From Leguminivora glycinivorella (taxonomy: Eukaryota > Arthropoda > Insecta > Lepidoptera > Tortricidae): a DNA stretch of 64,000 nucleotides. The translations under genes were made by a program, and so were the position numbers. The notes below the pieces were generated by a model, which had not been told where the DNA came from, made no database searches, and worked only from the letters and a program-made list of their open reading frames with translations. Positions 33,373 to 46,598 of the stretch are shown here, one piece after another (the first letter of the stretch is position 1; every line of letters starts with the position of its first letter). Where the stretch lies: positions 16,349,848 to 16,413,847 of the forward strand of contig NC_062979.1 of NCBI RefSeq assembly GCF_023078275.1, in the 5' to 3' direction.

Positions 33373-33513
33373 TGAAGCGACATCGCATCGGCTCATCGTC
33401 CACAAATCCGAAAAGATCCACCGATAAATTTGTACCGGAAAGACCTCACCGCGACAATGTCACATTACCCAAATTACTTCAAAAATCCTCTGAAAGTGAA
33501 ACAGTTCATTAGG
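33373..33513 (+). CDS. Possible 46-codon ORF or first exon
   Basis: ATG in a favourable context (TTCAAAATG) opens MKRHRIGSSSTNPKRSTDKF, then VPERPHRD and LPKLLQKSSES, ending at TAG. The DKFVPERP stretch is reminiscent of the GDRFIPxR motif near the N-terminus of Cdc20/Fizzy-type proteins, but this is weak. No downstream WD-repeat exon was seen in the window, and no good splice donor precedes the stop. Could be a chance frame or a 5' exon of a gene outside the window. Confidence 0.25.
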
Positions 33514-33699
33514 TTTACCGTAAGAGTGAGTGAGACAGACACGCACTGTGCTTCAAATTTGCCTCGCCAAAATACGTTACACACGACTCGAAAGAATACA
33601 GTATTAAGCGCCGCAAGCTTTCATACATATTACGTTGTTGTGATCCAAGCATCTCGTCAAGCTCGATAGGTGCTATTATTGAGCTAACGACTTGACCAG

Positions 33700-36600
33700 T
33701 TTAACGTGACCTATCGGACTAATTGATTTGTATGACTTTTGTCACTTGTAATAAGGGAGCTCTCTTATACTGGACGGTGAAATATTTGTTATCGAAGCGT
33801 TTTGAAAACGCGGCGCCCTTGATATCGCCGAGCGAAACACGTGTTGACGACTCGCCGCCCGTTCCCGCTACTACTATACTAGCTATACCTACTCTGTGCA
33901 CGACCTTATTCTGCAGGTAATAACGTTCATATTAAAGCGCAAGTAAGAAAAATATCAATTAAGTAATGAATCTTACATATTTGTTGTTTAATTGATTTCG
34001 TATAGTACTAAGAATATATTAACGGCAAAATTTACCATCTTTCAATTTAGTTAGGTATTTTTCCTTTCCTAAAATTATCAATATTTAAGATTTTGAACAA
34101 GCGCCAAAAGTATTGGTATAAGTTTTAATAATTTATCAACACACGTAATATTATATTCATAATAAATTGCAGGATTACGGTTAACAATATTTTCTAGTGA
34201 AATACGCCTGAAAATGTGTAACTTACTAAACCTTCTTTATAAATGATAGTTCTGTATGAATTATTTATAAAAATTAGATGTTTTTATATGAAATGCAGGT
34301 GTCACAACATAATACAAGCACTTTTTCCGGATTACATTTAATACTTTAGTTATAAAATCAAAAAATATTCAAAGTTCGTTTTTATTTTTTTTTAAATTGA
34401 ATCAGAACCCTAATTTGATTAATAATTTGTATTTTAACTATCACTAATGATACTTTATACGACAGAAAAAGAAAATTACGGTTATCGAATTATGTCCAGG
34501 TCAAGCTATTTTTCCTGGTCTAGATGCTGCGTGTAGCGTGGAGAGGCGGTGGTGTTGCCAACAGTAAAAAGTGATAACTATACCAACTACAGATTTCGTA
34601 AATGTTACCAAATACTATGTAAACTCTACGAGCTAATACGTGCAGCTTGGTGCCAAAGTTGGCAACATGCGATACTAGCGCCCCTAGCGGCATGAGTTGA
34701 TCAAAATAGTTTAGTTCATACAGTATAAAATTAAAAAAAGTCACACATTCTTATTTTTTTGTTTTATTCCGTCTAAAAATGTTAAAGTAGATCAAGTAAT
34801 CGCATTTTCTATTTTAATTTACTAAAATAAAAGTCTGACAAACTACTTTGAACAACTCGTACCGCTAGATGGCGCTAGTAAAATTGTTGCCGCTCCATTG
34901 TATGGGAAACGTCAGAAGCTGCACGTATTAACTCTAGAGTTTATATAGTATTTGATGTTACTAATAAGACCAGAAATTAAAGTTATTTGATTAAATTCGT
35001 TTAATAGTTAACATTAAGTCTAAAAAACCGTATAAAAGTATTAACTACTTTCAAATTTTGAGATTTCGTACTTTAGAAAAAAACATACTCCAGAAAAAAA
35101 ACTGTTTTTTTTCACGGTATTTTTTCATGTTTTTTTTTCAAGCCAGAAAAAAAACCGTTTTTTTGCAACCCTATTCCTACCTACCTAACCTACCTTTCTT
35201 TCAACAGTCTACTGCTCTCCGAAACATTTCTAAAATCCCCTTACTCGATACACCTTTCTGCTCCATCATCAGATCAGCTCCATGGTACCATAATATTACA
35301 TGATTTACATAGGTGTGCAAAACTTCAGCTCAATCGGAAACCGGGAAGTGGGTCAAATTTAGCTTCTACGTTTCGTTTTGACGCACACTAATACGTACTA
35401 ATAAAGCAAGTTGAATAAAAGCTTGTAAAAAAAATACCGCCCCCCCCCCCCCTTTATCTCCGAAATTGACCAACGAAAAATTATGTAGCTAAATATCACA
35501 GGAAAAATAAAATCGTGTCTGTATCTTGGAATCTTTTTTTTATTGACAAAAAACTTTTCAGATTTTAACTTTCAATTTACCCACCTTTTCAGATGTATAT
35601 CGTACTTCAAATTAGTACGAGATTTTACGTAATACATTTATCTTTCAAATAAGGTAAAAAGTATCGAAATCGATTAACATTATAAACAAATATTATCACT
35701 GAAAAACCAACATACTATAGGTCGCGCAAATTAGTTATTAGCGAATTCACCGAGAGAATTAGCCAAAAAAACTAAACGGTCCGACGCAGATTATTTCATT
35801 GTTATTCAGATTCTCAAATTTCATTACGATTGATTAAGTTTTGAAGGAGGAAACAGTCGAGAGCGAAACCACGATTTTAAAGTTATTTTCGCAATATCTT
35901 TTACTGATTTTTTGATAAATCTAGTTAATAACACTAGTATATTTAATTAAATGTCCAAATTGAAAGGGGGGCTCCTTTCCATTTTAGCATTTTCGCTCCT
36001 ATATATCGTCTTAATCGGTTATCATCGGGCGATTCATCTGCTCGTTTGCACTGTTTTGCGTAGGTACACCTATCATAAGAATCGTTTTAAAAATTAATCT
36101 TATTTACTGAATGTATCTGGTTATTGAAAAGCAAGTATGTATCAGGTGAGCATTGAGAATGTACGGCCACCACACAACAGCTGCGTGTCATTTTACTGAG
36201 TTGGAATACATGTTGTCTAATGTGGTGACGGGTTTAGGTCACATATCTACTCGCACAGACATTTACCTCAATAGGACAGCTCCTGTGCCTCCGCGTGAAG
36301 CTGTGGGTCACAAAAAAGGGGGGAAATTTGTCATAGCCGAAAGGTAATAGGGGAAAAAAGGAGTAAATCAAAAAAGTGATTAGGTACATTGAGGAGTGAA
36401 GTGATTGAGGCATGGGTCCGACTCGCACTTGCCGGTTTAGTAGCTTGATACTCTTGATAGCTTGGCATCAATCCATTAGTGTGAATTGCCGTTGGATGAA
36501 TAGGCATTTTAAAAAAAGAAATGGGTTTTGTCCCTTTACACAATTTTATTTCTATTTTAAAATAATTATGGCAATCACGTAAAATGTAGGTACGTTGTAT

Positions 36601-37540
36601 TTTTTTAAGCTACATAATGCCTTCTTCTTTTGTAAGTACCTATAAAAGTAAATTATATAACTTCAGTCAACTTGTATTCATTCATTTATAAAACATAGTT
36701 TTATATATAAAACGTAATGTTTAGTTAGACGTTAGTACCTTTATATGTCTGGATTCAAACAATAATGCAATAACACCAGAGAACAAGGCGGGCGCGATTA
36801 AACTGCCAATTACCTACATAATACATGTGCTTCGACGACAGACGAAATAGCCAATCAAAATACAATGCATACTGCAACAGGATTCAGGGGGCTTATTCGA
36901 CATGTTTAATGAGGGCTCGTGACATAGACACGCTGGCATGACAGCAGCCGCGTTTGTGAAAAATTGCGTTGCGCGTCACTATCGAAATTAATTTCACTTG
37001 ATGAGTTGAGGTGCATTACTTTAAGCAAACAATTCAAAATGTGTGGTGAAAGTGAAACAAGATTTTCAGTATCGAGTCACACATTTCAATTTCAAGCTGG
37101 AATGTAAGTGCAGTACACGTGTAAATGTAGGTAGCTAAGTGCAGTGGACCAGATTAATAAAAATCACATTTTTAAAACGAGGGCAAAATGCAATTTGCAA
37201 CCCACGACTAAGTTGCACACAAGAGATTACATTAAATACAGGCTCAACGATAAAAACCAGGTGATCTCGCTCTACTTCTAAGCGGATGACGGATAGGATA
37301 CATTTCAGTGCACAAATTGACTTTGTATTTGCCAGGCCGAGACATTATCTTTTTATAATCATACCTAGAGAGATTGGTGAATATATCATACCTTCATGTC
37401 CAATTATAAATTACTATTAATAGTAGTGTTTTAGGTAGTAGTACTTGTAGTCGACAATAACTGTAGGTACATATTATAGTATTTTCGCCTTTGAGTTCTT
37501 AGGTTACGTTAGGCAGGTAGGTAGTTGCTTTTTTTATGAA
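33700..37540. other. AT-rich intergenic region with inverted-repeat remnants
   Basis: No gene recognised. About 34604-34970 holds an element whose ends pair (AATACTATGTAAACTCTA... with ...TATATAGTATTTGATG, both next to GCTGCACGTATTA/TAATACGTGCAGC). A poly-C tract lies near 35441. A frame at 33723-33920 ends in a donor-like CTGCAG|GTAATA but has no recognisable content. Confidence 0.45.
34604..34972. mobile_element. Inverted-repeat element remnant
   Basis: Left ACGTGCAGCTTGG and right GAAGCTGCACGTATTA are inverted, with further pairing outward over about 45-50 bp; non-coding. Confidence 0.55.
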
Positions 37541-37546
37541 TTAACT

Positions 37547-39015
37547 AGCTTTTACCCGCGGCTTCGCCCGCGTAATAAAAGTATTCATTAAGATTTTCAT
37601 TTGGATCCTTAGGTTTCTCTGGTATATTTATCTGCGATTATTTCGATTGCACATAATACTTTTGCTTGCAATGATTGTAGAAATATTACACATCGACCAC
37701 AGCGTAGGTAATTCTATATACGCTGGGGAAACCTTTATAAACATCCCACATAGCCCGTATTTCGACACTATATGATCGGTGGGTAAAAAGTACTTTTTTC
37801 TATTATCCCTTATAATTTTTTTACATTTTGCTTATACTTATCGCAAACGTAATCTTCAAGCAAGCAAACAACGATCGTCTTAGAGCACTTTGATTGTAAG
37901 AGACCGCCGACCGATTATCCGTATCCCTCTAACGATACCCATATTATCCGTATCCGTATCCGTTTCCGTATCCGTATCCGTATCCCTATCTCTATCCCTA
38001 ATCCCTATCGCTATCGCTAACGCTATGGCTATCGCTATCCCTATCGCTATCCCTATCCCTTATCAAGATAACACTAAGTTCTCGCGCTTTGTACACATAT
38101 TTAAAGTCACATACAGGTCGAAAGCGATTAATTAACATTATTTTTACCTTTTTTCCCAACGTTTCGGCCAGGTTGCACTGGCCGTGGTCGCGGAAGACTG
38201 ACGTCCCAGCAAAATGTCACCGGAGATGTAAACAACACAAAACTACCCGATATTAATTTATATAAATGTTCGGGGTAGACAAATAAATATAATCTACCCG
38301 CATGTAATTATTTACGACATCACATTAGAAACCTCAAAAATAACAGTACTTCTCCACTATTTAATGGATGTTATTATACATATAAACCTTCCTCTTGAAT
38401 CACTCTATCTATTAAAAAAAAACCGCATCAAAATCCGTTGCATAGTTTCAAATATTTAAGCATACAAAGGGACATAGGGACAGAGAAAGCGACTTTGTTT
38501 TATACTATGTAATAGTGATATCGCTATCCCTATCGCTATCCCTATCCCTTATCAAGATAACACTAAGTTCTCGCACTTTGTACACATATTTAAAGTCACA
38601 TACAGGTCGAATGCGATTAATTAACATTATTTTTACCTTTTTCCCAACGTTTCGGCCAGGTTGCACTGGCCGTGGTCGCGGAAGACTGACGTCCCAGCAA
38701 AATGTCACCGGAGATGTAAACAACACAAAACTACCCGATATTAATTTATATAAATGTTCGGGGTAGACAAATAAATATAATCTACCCGCATGTAATTATT
38801 TACGACATCACATTAGAAACCTCAAAAATAACAGTACTTCTCCACTATTTTATGGATGTTATTATACATATAAACCTTCCTCTTGAATCACTCTATCTAT
38901 TAAAAAAAACCGCATCAAAATCCGTTGCGTAGTTTCAAAGATTTAAGCATACAAAGGGACATAGGGACATAGGGACATAGGGACAAAAAAAGTGACTTTG
39001 TTTTATACTATGTAG
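37547..39015 (+). repeat. Dispersed repeat with CCTATC simple tract and a 489-bp tandem duplication
   Basis: Begins AGCTTTTACCCGCGGCTTCG and ends GACTTTGTTTTATACTATGT. A CCGTAT/CCCTATCGCTAT array is at 37915-38060. Segment 38030-38517 is repeated at 38519-39005 (period 489; for example TATCAAGATA at 38061 and 38550), including CCCAACGTTTCGGCCAGGTT. Non-coding. Confidence 0.8.
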
Positions 39016-39599
39016 TGATAGTGATGATTCATATATTTGCTGCACAAAAACAAAATGTTTTCTCACCTTAACCTACTGACATATTCGTCATTCACCAACA
39101 TCCGCTTGTAAAAAGTGATGTAGGCTATTTCATGTCTACTAAATATGCAAATGAGTGCATACTGTGCATGCATAAATAGGCCCCAACACTTTAATTGTCT
39201 CATATAAAATCTGGAGCACTAATTTATCTCACTATTAATTGGTCGTGTAAATGTCGCCTAATTGCAGTGCAATTTTTTGCAATTTGTAAGCAATTAGGTT
39301 TGTATGATGTATTTATAAATGAATTATAATGCCAGTTAACCTAACCGACTTTTATTTTATGTTTGTTAGTACTGGAATATAATGTATCAGTATTATCTTT
39401 TTGAAGCTGTTACTCTAGAAATGTTACACGCATATGGATGCCTTCAGGGTGTTACCTGCGCATTGCCTACCCGACCTGCGCGATATAATGAACATCCTGT
39501 ATGTAACATAAGTACCTACTTAGTACTTAGTTACTTTACGTATACATTTGTGCCAATCTTCAAAAGTTCGCTACCGTGAACCGGACAATAAGTCCTGAC

Positions 39600-39728
39600 C
39601 ACGCCCTAGACTAGACAGTTTCATGGGCGTTATCATTATCAAACATGACCTTATGTGCCTCTAGCCAAGCGTACAGTTTTACGCTCCGTATTGTATAGCA
39701 GTTTTCTTTCGCTTCGCTCTTCCATATT
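39600..39728. mobile_element. Left half of a palindromic element split by the BEL insertion
   Basis: GTGCCTCTAGCCAAGCG and CGCTCCGTATT here pair with GGAGCGCC and GGCTAGAGGC at 46430-46475, with further pairing outward, so the BEL element landed inside an older inverted-repeat element. Confidence 0.5.
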
Positions 39729-42700
39729 TGTAGCGGAGTTTTTACTCTAGAAGGGATGTAACAGCAATCTGGCTACATGGGTCTATACATATAACACAGT
39801 ACAACATAGCCATTGCACCGACCATGAATCAACACTCGATGGGCGTACAATTCCATCTCAAATCTAACTCGATCTCATCTCTTGTTATGAATGCAACCTC
39901 TAAACTCTCTCAGGGAAAATTAGAAGGGCCCCAAGTCCCGTGGCTCTTATCAGTGGATGCACGGCACAACTGAATCTCCAAAGGAGAACTCATCGTGCAT
40001 CCCGCAATTCAGCACTCTTATCTCATGCTCAAGAACTTGCGATGAGTACTGAGGTGGGAACCATGTGGTCCCCGACGAGCCTCCACAACAACCCCTACAG
40101 CTCATCCATCAGCCTCCATAAAGTAACCTCCAGTAACTCAAACCGATAGCATACCAGCCACCTCACATGTTGCATTCAAACTCGAGCTACACACAGAATA
40201 TCACTCAACTCAACAACTCAGCTCTATCTCAAGGTAGCCGTTAACTCATGGTCACTGCAATATCCATGAGTATATCAAATATAGCAATGTCTCACTTACC
40301 AAGAGCGTCGTACACGTGCCACACGGCGAATTACGTACCAGTACTCCGAGCATCTCTCTCCACGTGTCTCAACTCGTTTCCGCTCTTTTCTCCTCGCGGT
40401 CACCTCTGACACTTGCTCACCTCCATCGCCAGTGTTACCAGTCAAGAATACGCTAAGAATGACGGTTTAGATACATACCACAATAACAGACTTCGCGATC
40501 TCCGCGACACTCCCGAAGGCGAGAAGATCACATAAGTAGCGTCATCAACTGGCGCGTCCATTCGGCTATTCGTTCTCTAGCCCAAATGGCAGCGTTCCGC
40601 CTTGCTCTAGTCACTTCCTGTGGCTGGTCTTCCATAACAATTGTCTCTTTCACTTCTGTCTCGTCGGGTATATCATTATCAGAAGCTTGCTCAGTTTGCA
40701 TAGGACTAGTTTCAGAATCTAACACAACTTCTCTCTCGATTGTCGATTCAGTAGGGATTGTTAACTCATCAATCTCCATCTCGGGCTCAGGAGATACCAT
40801 CGTATCAGGTACTTTCGGGGTTCTCTAATTTCAACTATCTCCATGGGCTCAGCTGGTATCTCTGCCATTTCAGTGTCTTGTGTTGGTAAACGTGCATAAT
40901 CTGTTGGGCCGTACGTGTCAGACTCTAACGGATACAGGTGTGCTATGGATCTCGTGAATTCTGTATTCCCAACTACCACTTTGGCTGCTCGGCATTCACC
41001 GTCACGGCTTCGGATCAAGCTTGAAATTCTGCCAACCTTCCAATTGATCCTATGTTTGGAGTCATTCTTGATCTGAACGATGTCACCAACTTCTGGAGAC
41101 TTCTTAGATATCACTCGCGGTTGTTTATGAGAGTGGCTGAATCTATCCCGCAGACTTGGTAGGTATTGGTTGGTGAACATCTCTTTATATTCGTTAAGTA
41201 TCCTCTGACCTCTCTTCCAGCCTTCTACCAAGTCGACTTTCGTATTGGTGCCTTGTGAGGTTCCTTCGCAAAGTTCTGAGTTTATCTCTAGGCACTCACC
41301 TAGGGATAGAAAATCTGCTGGCCGCAGCACTGCCTCTGGGTCAGAACCCACTGCAGTCAAAGGTCTAGTGTTCAAGACAGCCTCAATCTCCTTCACTACT
41401 GTCTGCATTTGACCATCAGTTAATAAATGCTTATCAAGGCAGTGTTTTACCAGTCCAACTAAACGTTCATAAAAACCGCCTTGCCAGGGTGCAAGCTGCG
41501 TAATGAATTTCCACTTGATATGTTTCTCCTGGCAGTATGACTTGATCAGTACTTCACTCGTCAGCTTGAACTGTAGTGCATTGTCGGATATCAATACTTT
41601 AGGTGGTCCTCTGGCAGCTACGAAACGCCGTATCGCTAGCAAACACTCCTCAGCTGTCAAAGCCTTGACCAACTCCAAATGTACAGCACGAACTGCTAGG
41701 CATGTCATAAGACAAATCCATCGTTTTTCTCTGCCAGTATTTGTCTCCACTAAAACCGGTCCGAGGTAGTCTAATCCAGTGAAGGTAAATGGAGAACTAT
41801 AGTTAACCCTTTCACTGGGTAGTGCAGGTGGTGGTGGCAGTTTGTAAGGACCTCCGGCATATTTCTCACACTGTGAACACATCTTTAGGGTTTTCTGTAC
41901 TTGGGCTCGCCCATGAGGGATCCAATACTTCTCGCGTAATATGCTTAGCGTGTGCGGTACACCAACATGGTAGTTATCTCTATGCGTCTTCAGTATTATC
42001 TCGGTTGTGAAGGGTGATTTCTTCGGAATCAAAATGGGATATCTCTTATCATATGATAAATTTGCATTTGCGAACCTTCCTTTGGATCTCAAGATCCCAT
42101 CTTCATCTCTAAAGAGACCTAAGTTTCGTGACAAACTAGTGACCTTTCCTGAAACTTCTTCTGAAAAGTATTTTCCTTGCAACTTCTTTATTTCGGATAC
42201 TGACTCTTTTTCTGAGAGGTCTTGCAAAGAATCCAAACTTTCATGAAGTGTCGTGGGTGCAGAATTTTCTTCCAATTCAGGAAAGTCAAGTTCATTATCT
42301 TGGTCTTCATATCCTTTCATTGTCATCTCTGGACCGTCCACCATGTCCAGAGCCCTCCCAACCAAGCACAATTCTTCGTTCTTCTGCTGCTTTGGCCAAT
42401 TGTTTTGGTCTTGTAGAAGAAAATCTGGACCATGGAGCCATAGATCCCGTTTTTGATGCCACAGTTCTGGCCTAGTAGCTATATCTGCAGGGTTTTGTTT
42501 TGAGTTAACATAGCGCTGCTCTACTCCTAACATATCCTTAATTTGCTTGATCTCATTGACTCGTCTCAATACAAATGGTGGAAGCAGCCTACTTGATTCG
42601 ATCCAAGCTAGAACAACTTGACTATCCGTCCACAAATATATCTTGCATATATTTAGGTCTAGGTGGCTTTTGACATACTTCAGAAGTCTACTTCCTATCA

Positions 42701-45700
42701 GACACCCTAGCAATTCAAGTCTAGGAATTTTGAGATCGCTCTTGTCTTCTGCCGGGGTTATTCTGCACTTAGACATAAGAAACGAAGTTGATACATGCTC
42801 TTCAGTTATGACACGCAAGTAGACGACTGCTGCATATGCATTCATTGACGCGTCAGTGAAGCAATGTAGTTCGTACTTAGTACAACCCGGCTTTACTCCA
42901 CTTGTAACATGTCGGGGCAGTTCTACTTCGTTAACAGCTTTTAAATCTTTAATTATGTTCCTCCATGATGTCAACAAGTCTTCAGGCAGATTCTCATCCC
43001 ATTTGAACTTCCTAGTACAGATCTCCTGGAACAAGAGTTTTCCCGGTACCACGAGTGGGGATACGAATCCACATGGGTCATACAGACGCGCTAGCATTCT
43101 CAAGACTCCTTTCTTTGTAATGCCCCTGTCTACAGTCTCACTTTCAAAAGTATCGTTATTCAGATTGAGACGTAAAGTATCATTTTCCAAATTCCATACC
43201 AACCCGAGGATTTTCATTTCACTTTCTGGTTTAGCTCTCTCTTGCTTGGGAATCTTGTCCATGAACTCTTGGTCGTTCGACATCCAATCTCGTATGTTCA
43301 TTCCTAATTCATTGAATGAGTTTCTAGTTTGAGCATACAATTTGAGAGCCTCTTCTCTTGACTGAACCGAAGTCACCAAATTGTCTACATAACATTTATC
43401 CGCTATCACTGGAAGCAGACTCTTGTTAGTCCTTGAAATGTGGTATCGAATTGTTGCTGCTAAGAGGAAAGGGCTTGATATTACCCCGAAAGGGACTCTG
43501 CAGAATCTGTATTGAACGATGTTGTCTTCAGCCAGTTCTTTGTCCAAATCTTTGACCCAGAGAAACCTGGTCACGTCTCTGTCCTCTTTCTGTAGACCAA
43601 CTCGAAGAAATGCTTTTTCAACATCTGCAGTGACAGCAATCTTCCCAATCCTAAATTTCAGCAGCAATCCTGTCAAGTCTTCCAGCATGTTTGGGCCCCT
43701 GTACAGGCACTCATTCAAGCTTTTCTCGTTTTTTAACTTAGCTGAAGCATCATAGACCAGTCTGCCCCTTTTTCCTTTCTGTTGAACCATATGAAAAGGT
43801 AGATAGTGAACAGGATGGTCGACTTGAGTGGAAGGATCCACAATTTCTATTATGTTAGCTTCCAACTGTTCCTTTAAGATTTTCTCATATTCTGTTTTAT
43901 CTTCTTTATTTGATCTTCGCAATACACCCTTTAATCTACCAAAGGCAAGTCCGAAATTGGTAGGCAATTTTGGTGGATACTCTATCCATGGCCACTTGAC
44001 CTGGTACCTTCCTTCACTGTATTTGACAGTCTTGTTGAAGTGCTGAACAGCTTCTTCCTCATATGTAGTTTTTGGAGAATCACATATCCCGATGCTCTCA
44101 AGTGACCATAAGAATTTGACGTCTATGGTACGCAGGGGAAGATCTGGTTCTGTAAAATGGTCTTGATTAATATCATGGCACTGGCAATACGTAGCCACAG
44201 ATAGAATGTCCCCTTCCGTGTTGTTGGTAGCACTTCCTGCGAGAAACCAGCCAAAATCAGAATCTACTAGAAAGGTGTTATTCCCCAAGTCAACACTCTT
44301 TCTGATGAATGAAAAGTATAAGTCATTTCCAATCAATAAATCAATGCCTTCACCAGTAGAAGTATCGTCAGCCAAGATGTCTATTATTGGTGACTCTATC
44401 ATAGCCATTGGTACCTTTGTAGTGATGTATGGGACTATATTCACTCTAATCATTCTTTCAACATTACGTTTACTTACTATAGTAATGGTTGCATATGGGC
44501 AAAGCATTTCTCTAGGCTTCTCTGATCCAAATGTATAAATCATTAGACAATCTTCTCCGTCAGGTTTGATATGTAGTAATTTAGCTATTTTGTTTGTTAT
44601 GTAGGTACGTTGGCTTCCCGAATCAAGTAAAAGTCTAATGTGTAGACTTCTCCCCTCCGCTGTCCTATTTGATGCTAATCTGCAATGAAATGCATTGATT
44701 TTGAGTCCACTTTAAACCATAGAAGTTTGCTAGTTTTACAAGAAGATGTTAATAACTATATTTACTTAATAGTGAAGTCGTCTTAAATTTATTACTTACA
44801 GCGAGTTATTTAGCAATCTGCTCACACACTTTAGCACTCCTAAATTAAGTAATTGCACAGTTTTATTTAATTTTCACTTCTAGAAACAAACTTTTATCAC
44901 AGCACGCAAAAACGAAAAGAAAACCGGGTAAGTTTACAAAACTTAAGCCATAGACTAAACTTCACTCTATTTCTTAAGCCTCCCTTACACGACCTGACCT
45001 ATCAATCTGTCGATGTCGTGTCCGCTGCCGATTCGTTCCAGACACAACAAATATACTGCATCGTAAATATAGCCGTGAGGGAAATAAAACAAGTAAATGT
45101 TTTAATATTTATTATTATCCTTACACCTAAATTAATTTGTAATAAAACAAACGAAGTAAGGTGCACAGAATGACAGATTTATATAATAAATTCCGAACGT
45201 GATGAGTTGTGTATTTCCGAACGTGGACAGAGCAGTGTTGCCAATGTTTAAAAGAATGCGTAAATACCGCTCCTTTATCAATAATTTTTAAACACATTAC
45301 AATTTCTGCGTAAATAAAATTTAGACTTATAGAACAAATAAAACTCATCTGTCGGCCGGTCCTCCGTGCAACATTAAGTACGGAGCTCGAGACGTGCACA
45401 TTCTCTTCATGGTTGGGTAGGTAATATTACTACCTGTCTATACCCACCACAATGGTCATAACTACCCCATGTGTATACACCACTATGGGCATACCCAAAC
45501 CAAAAAAAATGAGTTGAACAGAAAATTCTCAATATTAAGTTCACACTCTTTCTTTTATCTCTCCATAGACGTCAACCGCAACCGACAGACTGCTTTAAGT
45601 TTGGTTTTAAGCATCTCCACCAAAAATGTAGCGGAGTTTTTACTCTAGAAGGGATGTAACAGCAATCTGGCTACATGGGTCTATACATATAACACAGTAC

Positions 45701-46407
45701 AACATAGCCATTGCACCGACCATGAATCAACACTCGATGGGCGTACAATTCCATCTCAAATCTAACTCGATCTCATCTCTTGTTATGAATGCAACCTCTA
45801 AACTCTCTCAGGGAAAATTAGAAGGGCCCCAAGTCCCGTGGCTCTTATCAGTGGATGCACGGCACAACTGAATCTCCAAAGGAGAACTCATCGTGCATCC
45901 CGCAATTCAGCACTCTTATCTCATGCTCAAGAACTTGCGATGAGTACTGAGGTGGGAACCATGTGGTCCCCGACGAGCCTCCACAACAACCCCTACAGCT
46001 CATCCATCAGCCTCCATAAAGTAACCTCCAGTAACTCAAACCGATAGCATACCAGCCACCTCACATGTTGCATTCAAACTCGAGCTACACACAGAATATC
46101 ACTCAACTCAACAACTCAGCTCTATCTCAAGGTAGCCGTTAACTCATGGTCACTGCAATATCCATGAGTATATCAAATATAGCAATGTCTCACTTACCAA
46201 GAGCGTCGTACACGTGCCACACGGCGAATTACGTACCAGTACTCCGAGCATCTCTCTCCACGTGTCTCAACTCGTTTCCGCTCTTTTCTCCTCGCGGTCA
46301 CCTCTGACACTTGCTCACCTCCATCGCCAGTGTTACCAGTCAAGAATACGCTAAGAATGACGGTTTAGATACATACCACAATAACAGACTTCGCGATCTC
46401 CGCGACA
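39729..46407 (-). mobile_element. BEL/Pao LTR retrotransposon with matching LTRs
   Basis: LTRs at 39729-40509 and 45627-46407, both 781 bp and identical wherever I compared them, TG...CA; perfect 5-bp duplication ATATT at 39724-39728 and 46408-46412. The minus-strand primer-binding site is the complement of GCATCTCCACCA (45611-45622), four bases inside the 5' LTR. Matching LTRs imply recent insertion. Its 5' LTR lies 118 bp upstream of the TATA box of the plus-strand cuticle gene. Gag appears to be missing (44700-45610 has no gag frame). Confidence 0.95.
40761..44696 (-). pseudogene. BEL/Pao pol polyprotein: protease, RT, RNase H, integrase
   Basis: Open from about 44696 (first ATG at 44543) to 40761, roughly 1310 codons. 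In order: protease with LLLDSGSQRTYI just upstream of the first ATG, RT with YVDN at the catalytic site (a variant of YxDD), RNase H (CFTDASMNAYAAVVY, WTDSQVVLAWI), a zinc-binding CSQC, the integrase core with FTGLDYLGP, ISDNALQF and GGFYERLVG (D, D, E), and a C-terminal DUF5641-like region. Near 40805-40830 the frame shifts: the natural acidic tail continues in another frame to 40528. With gag absent and this shift, the copy is probably non-autonomous although young. Confidence 0.92.
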
Positions 46408-46525
46408 ATATTGGCGTCAAAGTCAATTGAGTCTCGTTCGCCACGGAGCGCCAGGATTGTTTGGCTAGAGGCCCAGGATTTACTTACTGTTATCACACAT
46501 GGCCCTTTATGTGTTGTCATTGAAG

Positions 46526-46533
46526 TATAAAAG
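46526..46533 (+). promoter_or_regulatory. TATA box of the cuticle gene
   Basis: TATAAAAG, 73 bp upstream of the ATG at 46599; the transcription start is expected about 30 bp downstream. It lies 118 bp from the right edge of the BEL retrotransposon. Confidence 0.75.
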
Positions 46534-46598
46534 CCTTAGTGGGTCCGAAGGCGCTACATATTCGTACCCGAGCTTCTGAGGGTCCGACGTCGAGAAAT

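Noticed and set aside
33723..33920. 66-codon frame ending in a donor-like CTGCAG|GTAATA
   Set aside because: No recognisable motif, no convincing acceptor, and an equally long antisense frame.
39940..40149. 69-codon frame, duplicated exactly at 45838-46047
   Set aside because: Both copies are LTR sequence; the identity only documents that the LTRs match.
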